The notes under the pieces were generated by a model. It was not told the origin of the DNA. It saw only the letters and a list, made by a program, of their open reading frames with translations, and did not search any database. Made by a program: the position numbers and the translations under genes. Positions 18,618-27,477 of a stretch of DNA of 64,000 nt are shown piece after piece. The first letter of the stretch is position 1, and the number at the start of each line of letters is the position of its first letter. The stretch covers positions 2,438,789 through 2,502,788 of the forward strand of contig NZ_CM001776.1 of the NCBI RefSeq assembly GCF_000332275.1, read 5' to 3'. The stretch comes from Synechococcus sp. PCC 7336. GTDB lineage: Bacteria; Cyanobacteriota; Cyanobacteriia; Thermostichales; PCC-7336.

Positions 18618-19520
18618 TTATCGCTGCCGAACGCTATAACCTTTTTGCTCTAGCAGGCGCACGAGTCCATTGTCGGTCACCAGATGAGCTGAACCCACTA
18701 CCACAAGATAATCTTCGGGGCGATCGAGCAGAGCTTCAATCTGCGGCAGCCAATTGAGATTGCGTTGAGTGAGCAACTTGTCTTGAAATTCGGATGAATC
18801 ACCAAAACTAGCCAGCGTGAATGATTCGAACTGCTCCACATCTCCCGCTTTCCAAAGATCCACAAGAGTATCGAGCGAAGCCTCCCAGAGATCTAACGTT
18901 AGAACGGTTTGGGTGACGAAATCCTGTTGAGCTGACGCGGAGAGATCGTCAAGAAAGCCCAGTTGTTCTTCCACAGTCTCTAGACCCGATATGCCTTTGC
19001 CCGCGAAGAGAGCTTCATCGTATAAATAGAGCTCCACTCCGCTCTCTGGAGTAAAACCGAGCTGAGCCAGTTTTCTGGCCGATAGTGTAACGGCTAAAAA
19101 CCACGGCTCGAATTGATTGAAGGGTTCGATGGGCAATCCCACCTCTAACGCAGCTTCACTGGCTAGAGCGTACGTTTCCGGACTCAGGGCAATTTGAAGG
19201 GTCTCGTCACCGCGATCGGGAACAGCTCCTCGCAGGAATGCTCCTGCAACTGTCGGATCGGTCAATTCGGCGGGATGAACCTCAAATACTAAGTTTTCTG
19301 CATCTTCAAAAGCCGCTTGCACCGCCGGGGATAGGGGGTAATCTGTCGGCCTCAAATAATGAATCGAACCTAACAAATAGACCGTGTTTGTCGGCGTTTC
19401 AATTTCCCATAAAAAGGCTCTTTCGGATTGGCTGCTGGCTGGTTGGGGGGTGCCGCTCTGGATGGCGATCGCCGCGATCGACAGGAGCGTTGCTTTCTCC
19501 AACCGCTGGATGATTTTCAT
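18618..19520 (-). CDS. TraB/GumN family protein, secreted
   Basis: 300 aa with an N-terminal hydrophobic segment (TLLSIAAIAIQSG) and an Ala/Ser-rich cleavage region, so probably exported. The family signatures are FLWEIETPTNTVYLLGSIHYLRPTD near residue 36 (the GSIH motif) and YLVVVGSAHLVTDNGLVRLLEQKGY at the C-terminus (the GxxH motif), the two conserved parts of TraB/GumN, which may act as metallopeptidases. ESGVELYLYDEA in the middle is the third block. Its role here is unknown. It converges on the Fe-S/cNMP gene. Confidence 0.9.
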   Translation of the reverse strand: MKIIQRLEKATLLSIAAIAIQSGTPQPASSQSERAFLWEIETPTNTVYLLGSIHYLRPTDYPLSPAVQAAFEDAENLVFEVHPAELTDPTVAGAFLRGAVPDRGDETLQIALSPETYALASEAALEVGLPIEPFNQFEPWFLAVTLSARKLAQLGFTPESGVELYLYDEALFAGKGISGLETVEEQLGFLDDLSASAQQDFVTQTVLTLDLWEASLDTLVDLWKAGDVEQFESFTLASFGDSSEFQDKLLTQRNLNWLPQIEALLDRPEDYLVVVGSAHLVTDNGLVRLLEQKGYSVRQR

Positions 19521-19631
19521 GATTGAAATGAGTGCCTCGGGATTGTACTAGCCGTAAAAATGGACACTTCTTCAGGGTGCCCAATCAGCATCGCCTCTCC
19601 TGCAAGATTGAGCTCTCTCACTAGATGGGGG

Positions 19632-20498
19632 CTAAAACAAACTCAACTGGCCAGAGGTTTTCCCAGCTACTCCATCCCAGGGTAGAGGGGGGACCGGCGC
19701 GCTTTCGTTTTCGAGGCGCTGTTGAAATTGCTTTGCCGTGCCTGGAGAAAACTGCTCTTGGGGGCAGTGGACAAAGAAAAAGACGTCAATCCCTTGTTGC
19801 AACCAAACAGAGACTCGCTGTGCCCATTCATCGAGATAATTGGTATTGCGATCGCGATCGGGATGGCTAATCAACCGCACGATCGCAAACGACGCGGTCA
19901 CTCTGGGTTGCAGCGGCAGATTGGGTTTGCGCCGCTGGGAATTGACCTGCGGATCGTCAGAGCCACTGTAAATGGGACGGGTATCGAGCAGCACGCGACC
20001 CACGCCTGCTTGCGCTAACAGGCGATCGAGCTTGCCGGTGTGTGTGGGCTCAAACCAGTCAGGATGGCGCACTTCGATCGCCAACGGAGCTGTGCGGCAG
20101 GGCCAGACGGCCAAAAATGCCTCTAGATCCTCCAGTTGGACGGGGCTGTAGCTGGGGGGCAGTTGCGCAAACATGGGTCCGAGGCGATCGCCCAACCCTT
20201 GCATTCGTTCTAGAAACGCCAAACCCTCGCGTGCAAGTGGTTCCAGCTGCCCTTGGTGAGTTATCGTGCGGGGCAGTTTCGGGCAAAAGCGAAATCCCGA
20301 GGGGGTGGCTGCCGCCCAGCGGCGGACTGTTTCTACGTCGGGGACTGAGTAAAATGTTGTATTGCCTTCCACCGCTGTGAGGCGATCGCCATAAAGACTC
20401 AAGAAGTCGCTCGAACGGCTGCCCTCGGGATAAAATCCCCTCACCCAGCCGCGATAGGCCCACACCGCACAGCCCAAATAAAATCGACCCACATGCAT
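19632..20498 (-). CDS. DUF72 family protein (YecE-like)
   Basis: 288 aa. FYLGCAVWAYRGWVRGFYPEG at the start, VEGNTTFYSVP near residue 45, FRFCPKLPRTITH, LGPMFAQLPPSYSP and PLAIEVRHPDWF are the ordered blocks of DUF72, a TIM-barrel family of unknown function. The C-terminal FFFVHCPQEQFSPGTAKQF is also typical. It is divergent from the Uma2 gene. No functional link to neighbours is evident. Confidence 0.92.
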   Translation of the reverse strand: MHVGRFYLGCAVWAYRGWVRGFYPEGSRSSDFLSLYGDRLTAVEGNTTFYSVPDVETVRRWAAATPSGFRFCPKLPRTITHQGQLEPLAREGLAFLERMQGLGDRLGPMFAQLPPSYSPVQLEDLEAFLAVWPCRTAPLAIEVRHPDWFEPTHTGKLDRLLAQAGVGRVLLDTRPIYSGSDDPQVNSQRRKPNLPLQPRVTASFAIVRLISHPDRDRNTNYLDEWAQRVSVWLQQGIDVFFFVHCPQEQFSPGTAKQFQQRLENESAPVPPLPWDGVAGKTSGQLSLF

Positions 20499-20627
20499 CG
20501 CAGCAATACCTCGCAGCCAGTTAGCAACCGATCGAATACTCCTGCCATTGCGGGTTGAGTCCCATCAAACCAGTGCAACCAAAGCTCCACTAAACTAGAA
20601 GCATCCCGAGCCGCTCTGCCACCTGCC

Positions 20628-21254
20628 ATGATAGCCACCCCCAAACAGGCCGATCGCGTCTTGCTCTACAACATGAGCTGGCAACAATGGGAAGATCTCT
20701 TGGAAGGCTTAGGCGAAACCCGTTCCGCCCGAGTTGCCTACGATCGCGGCACTGTAGAAATTATGAGCCCCCTGCCCGAACATGAATATTACAAAGAAGC
20801 GCTTGGCCTTGCGGTACTAGACATCGCCGAGGAGCTAGACATGAACTATGCCAGCTTTGGCTCCACCACCTGGCGCAGGGAAGCTAAACAAGCAGGGCTC
20901 GAACCCGACAATTCCTATTACTTTCAACACGAACCCGACATTCGGGGTCGAGTCGATCTTCGTCTAGATCGCGATCCCCCACCCGATCTTGCTCTTGAAA
21001 TCGATCTCACCCATAAATCTCTCAACCGCTTCGAGATCTATGCCCGCCTAGGCGTGCCTGAACTGTGGTGCTACGAGGCGGACAGCTTAACGGTTTATCA
21101 GTTGCAAGAGTCAGGTTATTTGGAAAGCCAGCACAGTTCAGTGTTTCCGGGGCTGGAAATTCAAGCACTCCCTCGCCTGATGGAAGAACATCGTTCCCGA
21201 GGACAACGGGCGATTCGCAAAGCGGTGCGAGCATGGGTGCGATCGCAACGGTAA
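20628..21254 (+). CDS. Uma2 family (DUF820) restriction-endonuclease-fold protein
   Basis: 208 aa. The fold is PD-(D/E)xK: GTVEIMSPLPEHEYY near residue 45, GRVDLRLDRDPPPDLALEIDLTHKSLNR near 105-130 (Asp, Glu and downstream Lys candidates), and YARLGVPELWCY are the family core. Members are extremely abundant in cyanobacteria, often in many copies per genome; function is largely unknown. The catalytic residues look intact. No partner gene is adjacent. Confidence 0.88.
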   Translation: MIATPKQADRVLLYNMSWQQWEDLLEGLGETRSARVAYDRGTVEIMSPLPEHEYYKEALGLAVLDIAEELDMNYASFGSTTWRREAKQAGLEPDNSYYFQHEPDIRGRVDLRLDRDPPPDLALEIDLTHKSLNRFEIYARLGVPELWCYEADSLTVYQLQESGYLESQHSSVFPGLEIQALPRLMEEHRSRGQRAIRKAVRAWVRSQR

Positions 21255-21424
21255 CTCGCAAAGCGATCGTGCCATTCCCCACAGCCAAAACCCTCTAGCG
21301 CCACACCGCTCCCAATCGCCCCCACTAGGCACCAACTTCAAGGGCATCGCGATTGAATCTGCAACTAGATCTCAATGCAGATGTATCCTGAGGATGATTC
21401 TAGCGATCCTCGGAGAGTGGCAAA

Positions 21425-22381
21425 GTGGATACATATGAGTTTGATGTTGTCATTATTGGTGGCGGCCCTGCCGGGTGTACCTGCGCGCTTTACACCTCCC
21501 GTGCCAATCTCAAAACCGTCATCCTCGATAAAAATCCTGCCGTGGGCGCACTAGCCATCACCCATAAAATTGCCAACTATCCCGGCGTCCCCGGAGAAAT
21601 GAGCGGCGACGAGCTCCTCCAGATCATGCGGGATCAAGCCGTTTCTTTCGGGACTTCCTACCAGCGAGCACAAGTCTTCGGCATTGATGTCAACGAACCG
21701 CTCAAAAAGGTCTACACCCCCGAAGGCACCTTTGTGGGGCGATCGCTGGTCTTAGCCACCGGATCTATGGGCCGCACCGCCTCAAATGAAGGGGAAGCAG
21801 AATATTTGGGACGCGGTGTCAGCTATTGCGCCACCTGCGATGGGGCGTTTTATCGCGATCGCGAAGTGGCCGTGGTCGGCCTCAACCCAGAAGCCGTCGA
21901 GGAAGCGATGGTGCTGACTAAATTTGCTTCCACCGTCCATTGGGTGACGCTCAAAGATCCCCAGTCTGAAGGGGAACATGCCACAGAGTTATTGGAACTT
22001 CCCAACATCAAACATTGGAACCGCACCCGGCTGATGTCCATTCAGGGTGACGATATGGGGGTCACTGGAGTCAAGCTCAAGCGCAAAGGTCGAGAAGAGC
22101 AAGAAGAGTTAGCGATTGACGGGGTCTTTGTCTACCAACATGGCTCCAAGCCCATTACCGATTTTGTCGACGATCGAGTGGAATTTAACCCCGATGGCGG
22201 CGTCAAGGTGAATGACATGATGGCGACAACAGTCGAAGGGGTGTGGGCGATCGGCGATATTCGCAATACCCCCTTCAAGCAGGCGGTGGTGGCAGCGGGG
22301 GATGGCTGTATTGCAGCCATGTCTATCGATCGCTATCTCAACAGTCGCAAGGCCATCAAGCCCGACTGGGATCACTCGTAG
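21425..22381 (+). CDS. Thioredoxin-reductase-like flavoprotein, probable DDOR (diflavin disulfide oxidoreductase)
   Basis: 318 aa from GTG at 21425; GGAGAG lies about 9 nt upstream. The FAD motif GGGPAGCTCALYTSRA and the redox disulfide CATC (about residues 136-139) place it among low-molecular-weight thioredoxin reductases. The NADPH site is lost: the usual GGGDSAxEEA is GLNPEAVEEA, and HRRxxxRA is replaced by WVTLKDPQSEG. This matches the cyanobacterial DDOR group known from Synechocystis, which has a second flavin in place of NADPH. It therefore probably does not use NADPH; the electron donor is unknown. The ferredoxin:thioredoxin reductase catalytic chain lies 150 bp downstream on the same strand. 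Confidence 0.75.
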   Translation: MDTYEFDVVIIGGGPAGCTCALYTSRANLKTVILDKNPAVGALAITHKIANYPGVPGEMSGDELLQIMRDQAVSFGTSYQRAQVFGIDVNEPLKKVYTPEGTFVGRSLVLATGSMGRTASNEGEAEYLGRGVSYCATCDGAFYRDREVAVVGLNPEAVEEAMVLTKFASTVHWVTLKDPQSEGEHATELLELPNIKHWNRTRLMSIQGDDMGVTGVKLKRKGREEQEELAIDGVFVYQHGSKPITDFVDDRVEFNPDGGVKVNDMMATTVEGVWAIGDIRNTPFKQAVVAAGDGCIAAMSIDRYLNSRKAIKPDWDHS

Positions 22382-22531
22382 GGGGCGGGTAACAACATTC
22401 CATTACGGTCCCGCGGCGATCGCCTCAAAGGGTGATAGCGTGAACGAGTCTCGGTCGCGATCGATCCTTCCAGCCTGATTGACTGAGATCCCGATTGACT
22501 GAGATGGTGTTACTAGAGTTGTCTTATCGCG

Positions 22532-22882
22532 ATGACAGACCGAGGCCCTAACAAGTCCAATCAAAAGACGTTTACCATCATGCGTAAGTTTGCCGAGACT
22601 TACGCCAAACGAACCGACACCTATTTTTGCTCCGACCCCACGGTGACCACTGCGGTAATTGAAGGATTGGCCGTTCACAAACAAGAACTGGGGGCGCCGC
22701 TGTGCCCCTGCCGCCATTACGAGGATAAGCAAGCGGAAGTAAAGCGGGGCTATTGGAATTGCCCTTGCGTGCCGATGCGAGAGCGCAAGGAATGCCACTG
22801 CATGTTGTTTTTGACCCCCGACAACAGTTTTGCCGGCACCTCTCAAACTTTGGAAGCCGTGGACTTGAGCTATCGCGATTGA
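22532..22882 (+). CDS. ftrC: Ferredoxin:thioredoxin reductase, catalytic chain
   Basis: 116 aa. It passes electrons from photosystem-I-reduced ferredoxin to thioredoxins through a [4Fe-4S] cluster and an adjacent disulfide. All seven characteristic cysteines are visible: FCSD near residue 33, CPC near 58, CPC near 77 and CHC near 87, spaced CPC-x16-CPC-x8-CHC. Length and sequence are standard. The variable chain ftrV is not in the window. The stop TGA overlaps the next ATG by one base, so ftrC and the DUF309 gene are likely translated together. Confidence 0.97.
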   Translation: MTDRGPNKSNQKTFTIMRKFAETYAKRTDTYFCSDPTVTTAVIEGLAVHKQELGAPLCPCRHYEDKQAEVKRGYWNCPCVPMRERKECHCMLFLTPDNSFAGTSQTLEAVDLSYRD

Positions 22883-23292
22883 TGCTAGAGCCCCTTTCTG
22901 CTGAGGATATCGCGGCCTTTCAAACGGCGATCGACCAATTTAATGCTCGCGAATTTTATGCTTGCCACGATACGCTCGAAGCCTTGTGGATCGAAGCGAT
23001 GGAGCCCCAGAGAACCTTCTATCAGGGCATCCTGCAACTGGCGGTTGGCTATTACCACCTGCTGAACGGTAACTGGCGCGGAGCGGTGATTCTACTGGGC
23101 GAGGGGTTATCTCGTTTGGAGCGGTATTGCCCCGACTATCTAGAGCTCGATGTAGCTGCTTTGGCCAATGCCAGTCGCAGGAATCAACGCCGACTGCAAA
23201 TGCTGGGGGCCGATCGCCTATCTGAATTCTCAACCGCTGACATTCCCAAGGCGACTTGGGTGGAATTCGACATTCAGTGTCACGAACCATAA
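22882..23292 (+). CDS. DUF309 family protein
   Basis: 136 aa from ATG at 22882, sharing one base with the ftrC stop. NAREFYACHDTLEALWIEA near residue 20 and FYQGILQLAVGYYHLLNGNWRGAVILLGEGLSRL are the conserved helical core of DUF309, a TPR-like all-helical family found in cyanobacteria and firmicutes, function unknown. The frame stays open upstream inside ftrC, but that part is a shadow. The coupling to ftrC is the only hint of a redox-related role. Confidence 0.85.
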   Translation: MLEPLSAEDIAAFQTAIDQFNAREFYACHDTLEALWIEAMEPQRTFYQGILQLAVGYYHLLNGNWRGAVILLGEGLSRLERYCPDYLELDVAALANASRRNQRRLQMLGADRLSEFSTADIPKATWVEFDIQCHEP

Positions 23293-23376
23293 AGCCAGCT
23301 TGTTTGTAGAGTTTGCCTGACTGAGAGAGCGTGAGACAATATAGGCTCTTATCGATCGTTTTGTTTGGGGGTCACT

Positions 23377-24765
23377 ATGCGTGTCCGGCAATATTGGCAA
23401 CGGGAGGCCACTCCTAAATCAACTGCGACCCCCCAATCGAATCCACTCGCAACCAGGCCGTTTGCGCCTCAACCCCAACCTGAGGGCAGGACAGCATCTG
23501 CTCAGTCAATCAAAGGCGATCGCAAATCCCCAGCAGGGTTTGGATATAGCGTATCGACCTTAAATCTCGGCCCTTACGAGTTAGCTCCTCCCCTTCAAAC
23601 CAAACTGTCGATTGGGGTACCTGGCGACAAATACGAACGGGAAGCCGATCGCGTTGCCAAGCAAGTGGTATCGAGCATCCACTCCCCTCAAACCCAAATA
23701 TCGCAGCAGGGTGGCTCTATTCAACGAGAAACCCTCGAAGACGATGACGAGTTGAGGATGAAGCCCCTGCAGCGTCAGCTCGGAGCTGAGGGCGCGATCT
23801 CTCCCGAGCTAGAACGCGAGATCGAGCGATCGCGCGGGGGCGGACACCCGCTCTCAGAAGTAATTCGGACGCCTATGGAACAGGCATTTGGTGCTGACTT
23901 TAGTGGGGTTAGGGTTCATACGGATGGGCGATCGAACCAGTTAAATCGCTCAATTCAAGCCAAAGCATTTACCACGAATCGAGATGTGTTTTTTCGAGCA
24001 GGGGCCTACAATCCTGCCACTCGGGACGGTCGAGAGTTGATTGCCCACGAATTAACCCATGTCTTACAGCAACAGGGGGGAAGGGCTGCTCAGCTACAGC
24101 AGGTCGCGGCCGGTTTAAAGAAATCTACGATTCAAAGGCAAGGGGGGTATATTCCTACAGGAGATGGCCCCTACGGACATAATTTCACTGATGGAGCAAG
24201 CACTGCTGGCGCAGGATTTGGCCAGCAGTTAAAAGACGATATCTACGATCTCAATGCAAATGGGGTGACTTCTGAAATGCATGAATTAACCCACATCGAC
24301 GACGACGATGATGAAACGATGCTGACTCGAGATCCAGCTGTTGTTGCTCAGGTCGATCACATTTATCCTGCTAACTTAGGGGGATCTAGCTCCCATCGGA
24401 ACGCTCAGATCATTTCTCAAGCATCGAATAACTATAAGTCGAATACTTACCCAACCGATGGAATTTGGTCTGGTGGATGTACCGTGCTAATGGGTCACAA
24501 GGCAACAGCCATGGGAAATTGGAGAGGAGAAGCGATGAGTTTCGACATCCCCGCCTACGAGACTTTCCCAGTTACGGGTAAAGGTCCGGCTGCAAAGATT
24601 GACATGAGTGGAACCGCGTTGAAAGTCACTCGATATCAACAGGACCAAACAGGCACATGGCAACCCTCGTCACAGAAGACCGGGCCTGGTGCAAACGATG
24701 TGACTCCGCAAGAAGCACGCGATCTAGGAATTCTGCCCAAAGATATCCCAGATCCACAACAGTAA
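23377..24765 (+). CDS. DUF4157 protein with C-terminal HNH-like nuclease domain, eCIS-type toxin candidate
   Basis: 462 aa from ATG at 23377. The N-terminus is Pro/Gln-rich and disordered. A DUF4157 domain follows: PLSEVIRTPMEQAFGADFSGVRVHTDG, AFTTNRDVFFRAGAYNP, and the zinc-protease-like AHELTHVLQQ (HELTH about residues 224-228). DUF4157 is common on cargo of extracellular contractile injection systems. The C-terminal part reads AVVAQVDHIYPANLGGSSS, then NAQIISQASNNYKSN: DH near residue 327, GG, and Asn spacing as in HNH nucleases. I infer a releasable nuclease toxin. No tail, sheath or ATPase genes are in the window, so delivery would depend on genes elsewhere. Confidence 0.75.
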   Translation: MRVRQYWQREATPKSTATPQSNPLATRPFAPQPQPEGRTASAQSIKGDRKSPAGFGYSVSTLNLGPYELAPPLQTKLSIGVPGDKYEREADRVAKQVVSSIHSPQTQISQQGGSIQRETLEDDDELRMKPLQRQLGAEGAISPELEREIERSRGGGHPLSEVIRTPMEQAFGADFSGVRVHTDGRSNQLNRSIQAKAFTTNRDVFFRAGAYNPATRDGRELIAHELTHVLQQQGGRAAQLQQVAAGLKKSTIQRQGGYIPTGDGPYGHNFTDGASTAGAGFGQQLKDDIYDLNANGVTSEMHELTHIDDDDDETMLTRDPAVVAQVDHIYPANLGGSSSHRNAQIISQASNNYKSNTYPTDGIWSGGCTVLMGHKATAMGNWRGEAMSFDIPAYETFPVTGKGPAAKIDMSGTALKVTRYQQDQTGTWQPSSQKTGPGANDVTPQEARDLGILPKDIPDPQQ

Positions 24766-24780
24766 TCAACACATTACTTA

Positions 24781-24948
24781 ATGCACAGCAGCATTTTGGC
24801 TGGCACCATTCAGCAGGAGATCTCCCCGGTAGAGGGTGCTAGAGATTTTCAAGTGCTACAGCCCTACAGTATAGAATTTGAGGAACAATTTCGGGTTAAC
24901 GAGCATCCATACTCCAGTGAGTTGCAGGTGGCCGCCCGTCAATTGTGA
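24781..24948 (+). CDS. Short open frame after the DUF4157 gene, possible small protein
   Basis: 55 codons from ATG at 24781 to TGA at 24946-24948. The translation starts MHSSILAGTIQQEISPVEG and ends SSELQVAARQL. The stop overlaps the GTG of the following GT39 gene as GTGA, a pattern seen with translational coupling, and it begins 15 bp after the DUF4157 stop. No Shine-Dalgarno is clear and I do not recognise the family. It could be an immunity factor, but it is short for that; it could also be chance. Confidence 0.3.
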   Translation: MHSSILAGTIQQEISPVEGARDFQVLQPYSIEFEEQFRVNEHPYSSELQVAARQL

Positions 24949-26588
24949 AACTCGAACCTGACAAACCCACTCCCCAATATTTCGCCGTTCCCCCTGCCAG
25001 TTTGCGCTGGCTGGCCATCGCTGCGATCGCCATCGGCATCGCCTTCCGCTTCGTCAACCTCGATCGCAAAGTCTACTCCCACGATGAGGTCTACACCTCC
25101 CTGCGCGCCAGCGGCCATACCTCCGAAGATATCTTCTCTACCGTCACCAACTGCCCCATTACCGCCAGCGACCTACTGGAATTTCAGCACCTAACCCCCG
25201 CTCGCGATTGGACCGATACCTGGGATTCCCTGCGCGAACACCCCGAACATCCACCGCTGTTTTTCTTGCTCGTGCGGGCTTGGATGCAAACCTTTGGCAC
25301 ATCGGTAGCAGCCGTGCGCAGCTTGCCTGCGGTACTGAGCCTGCTGGCTTTTCCAGCCATGTATTGGCTGTGCCTAGAACTGTTTGCCGCGCCGATGGCG
25401 GCATGGGTGGCGATCGCCCTCCTAGCGGTTTCTCCCTTTCATGTCCTGTTTGCCCAAGAAGCCCGTCAATACAGCTTGTGGACCGTCACAACCCTCCTCG
25501 CCAGTGCGGCTTTGCTGCGGGCAATGCGACTCCATACGGCCCGGAGTTGGTGGTTCTACACACTGGCGGCGATCGCGAATCTCTACACCTCCCTGCTCTC
25601 TCTGTTGGTGGCGATTGCTCATGCCTGTTACGTGTTGGGACGAGAGCGATTCCAGGGAACGCGGACAGTCAGGGTATTCCTACTGTCTGTGGGGGCAAGT
25701 CTGGCAACGTTTCTCCCTTGGGTCTGGGTGCTGTACGAGCAGTGGGAACGGGTGCAAGACCACACCGCTTGGATCGCTGTAGATGTCCCTCTGTCAGATT
25801 TAGTGACGCTGTGGGGGTTGCATATCAACTGCGTATTTATCGATGGGGTGGTGGACTTCGAACACCCTTTCACGTTTGCGGTGCCAGTTGTCACAATCGA
25901 GCTGGTCGTGTATGCCCTCTGGTCCCTCTGGCGGCGATCGCCTCGGCAAATTTGGCTGTTCCCCATCTCGCTGCTATGCGCGACAGCGCTGCCGCTGGTG
26001 GCGGCAGATTTGGTATTGGGGGGTCGGCGATCGTTGATTACGCGATATTTTGTCCCAGCACTGGCGATCGTGCTGGTGGTGGTGGCGAATTGTGTGGCCC
26101 GTTGGCTGGCGAGCGATGGCGGCGAGACGCGGCGGCTGGGGGCAGTTCTGTTGGGGGTGTTGCTGGCTGCGGGGATCGGGTCTTGCGCGGCGATCGCGCA
26201 GGCCGATACTTGGTGGAATAAGGTGCCGAGCTATAACATTCCAGCAGTAGCTCGGTATCTGGAGGCGATCGATCGCCCGGTTGTTTGGACTTCGTTCGCA
26301 GCTTTGGACTCGCCGGGACATCCGATCTCCTTAGCCTATTTAGTCGATCCGGAGACCGAGATCGTTTTAGTTAAAGGCAGCTATTTACCGCCAGCCACCG
26401 ACGACTGGAGTCGGGTGTTTCTGTTTGAGGCCGTGCCCGAATTTGTGGCCGCAGTGGAGCGGGAGTATGGCGTTCGGGCCGAACTGGTGGAAGATCTGGA
26501 TATCGAGCTGTGGCAATTGCAATACACTCCCCCAGATCGAACGAGCGATCGTTCCCCTACCCCATACTCCACCAAGCAAGACCAATGA
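24945..26588 (+). CDS. Family 39 glycosyltransferase (ArnT/PMT-like), integral membrane
   Basis: 547 aa from GTG at 24945, about 12 membrane helices. Members transfer a sugar from a polyprenyl-phosphate carrier to protein or lipid on the outer face of the membrane. The first external loop has the acidic motif YSHDEVYT near residue 47, and HPEHPPLFFLLVRAWMQTFG and LFAQEARQYSLWT are typical GT39 blocks. The C-terminus is a soluble tail of about 80 residues. The next two genes are probably linked: a membrane protein overlapping by ATGA, and a GT2 that may make its lipid-linked donor. Confidence 0.85.
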   Translation: MKLEPDKPTPQYFAVPPASLRWLAIAAIAIGIAFRFVNLDRKVYSHDEVYTSLRASGHTSEDIFSTVTNCPITASDLLEFQHLTPARDWTDTWDSLREHPEHPPLFFLLVRAWMQTFGTSVAAVRSLPAVLSLLAFPAMYWLCLELFAAPMAAWVAIALLAVSPFHVLFAQEARQYSLWTVTTLLASAALLRAMRLHTARSWWFYTLAAIANLYTSLLSLLVAIAHACYVLGRERFQGTRTVRVFLLSVGASLATFLPWVWVLYEQWERVQDHTAWIAVDVPLSDLVTLWGLHINCVFIDGVVDFEHPFTFAVPVVTIELVVYALWSLWRRSPRQIWLFPISLLCATALPLVAADLVLGGRRSLITRYFVPALAIVLVVVANCVARWLASDGGETRRLGAVLLGVLLAAGIGSCAAIAQADTWWNKVPSYNIPAVARYLEAIDRPVVWTSFAALDSPGHPISLAYLVDPETEIVLVKGSYLPPATDDWSRVFLFEAVPEFVAAVEREYGVRAELVEDLDIELWQLQYTPPDRTSDRSPTPYSTKQDQ

Positions 26589-27223
26589 ATATTCCCGCTC
26601 AACTCCAGAGATGGTCCAGATCCGCTGCGATCGTCACAGCATGGGCTGTTTCCACTGCCATCGCCCTAGTTCTCTCTAACCTCGCCCTGCGGGCGCTAGA
26701 CAACTCTTCTCTCAGCCTATGGATCCCGCTAGTCGGCAGTCCGTTCTTACTCGGTCTAATGCAGTGGTTAGTGCTGCGCTGGCTACTGCCAAAAGCTTAT
26801 CTATGGGTGATTGTAACCATCATTGGCGGTGTCCTGGGGTGGTTGAGTTCGGCGGGCGCGTTCTTTCTCGGAGCTTACTTTGTCGATCTGGTGGGAGGCT
26901 CCAACCTGCCCTCGGTGCCGGAGATCGTTTTTTGCGGAGGGTTGGCGGGTGCAGGAGGCTTGGCGATCGGGTTTGTGCAATGGGTCTACCTGCGCCGTCA
27001 CCTGCGGCGGGCGGCATGGTGGCTGCTGGCGAGCGCGATCGCCGTGGGGGTCGGCGGCGGTCCGAACTTGTGCCTGGGTATCACCCTCTACAGTGCCAAC
27101 AACTGGCCGCTGTGGCTGGCGATCGGGGGATTGGCGGGTGGCTCGATTAAAGGCGGAGCTCTGGTGTGGCTGCTGCGCCAGCCAAGCTCTTCCCAAACAG
27201 AAGCGAACGCAAAGTCAACTTAG
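26585..27223 (+). CDS. Integral membrane protein of unknown function
   Basis: 212 aa from ATG at 26585, which overlaps the GT39 stop as ATGA. Six or so glycine-rich hydrophobic helices are visible (AIVTAWAVSTAIALVL, PLVGSPFLLGLMQWLVL, VIVTIIGGVLGWL, LAGAGGLAIGFVQWVYL, LASAIAVGVGGG, LAIGGLAGGSIKGGALVWLL). Internal similarity (GFVQWVYLRRHLR against LMQWLVLRWLLP) suggests a duplicated unit. The last codon is followed by TAG that belongs to a MITE-like element, so the natural C-terminus may have been altered. Confidence 0.75.
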   Translation: MNIPAQLQRWSRSAAIVTAWAVSTAIALVLSNLALRALDNSSLSLWIPLVGSPFLLGLMQWLVLRWLLPKAYLWVIVTIIGGVLGWLSSAGAFFLGAYFVDLVGGSNLPSVPEIVFCGGLAGAGGLAIGFVQWVYLRRHLRRAAWWLLASAIAVGVGGGPNLCLGITLYSANNWPLWLAIGGLAGGSIKGGALVWLLRQPSSSQTEANAKST

Positions 27224-27324
27224 AGCAATTTTCAGGTGGACAACGTACGCTCTAATTTTCAAACCTAGAATCTCCAATCTCCTTTCGGTACAGAGGGTAT
27301 ACCACCAACCTGGAAAATGCTCTA
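27221..27324. mobile_element. MITE-like element with TA-flanked terminal inverted repeats
   Basis: TAGAGCAATTTTCAGGTGG at 27221-27239 is inverted as CCACCAACCTGGAAAATGCTCTA at 27302-27324; about 18 of 21 end positions pair. The element is 104 bp, has no coding capacity, and both ends read TA then GAGCA inwards. TA target duplication is typical of Tc1/mariner/IS630-type transposition. It provides the TAG stop of the upstream membrane protein. The rest of the gap to 27477 shows nothing further. Confidence 0.65.
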
Positions 27325-27477
27325 AAGCGATCTGCGCAGGGTCAAACAGCGGAGTAGTGGGATGCTCTTTGATAGGATAACTGGCGGAATGGAAAGAAAC
27401 CTGTGTAGACTGCGCGATCCCCTGCGCGATCGCGATTTGAAGCCCAGCCGAGAGCGACTGTACTGACATTTCCCCCG

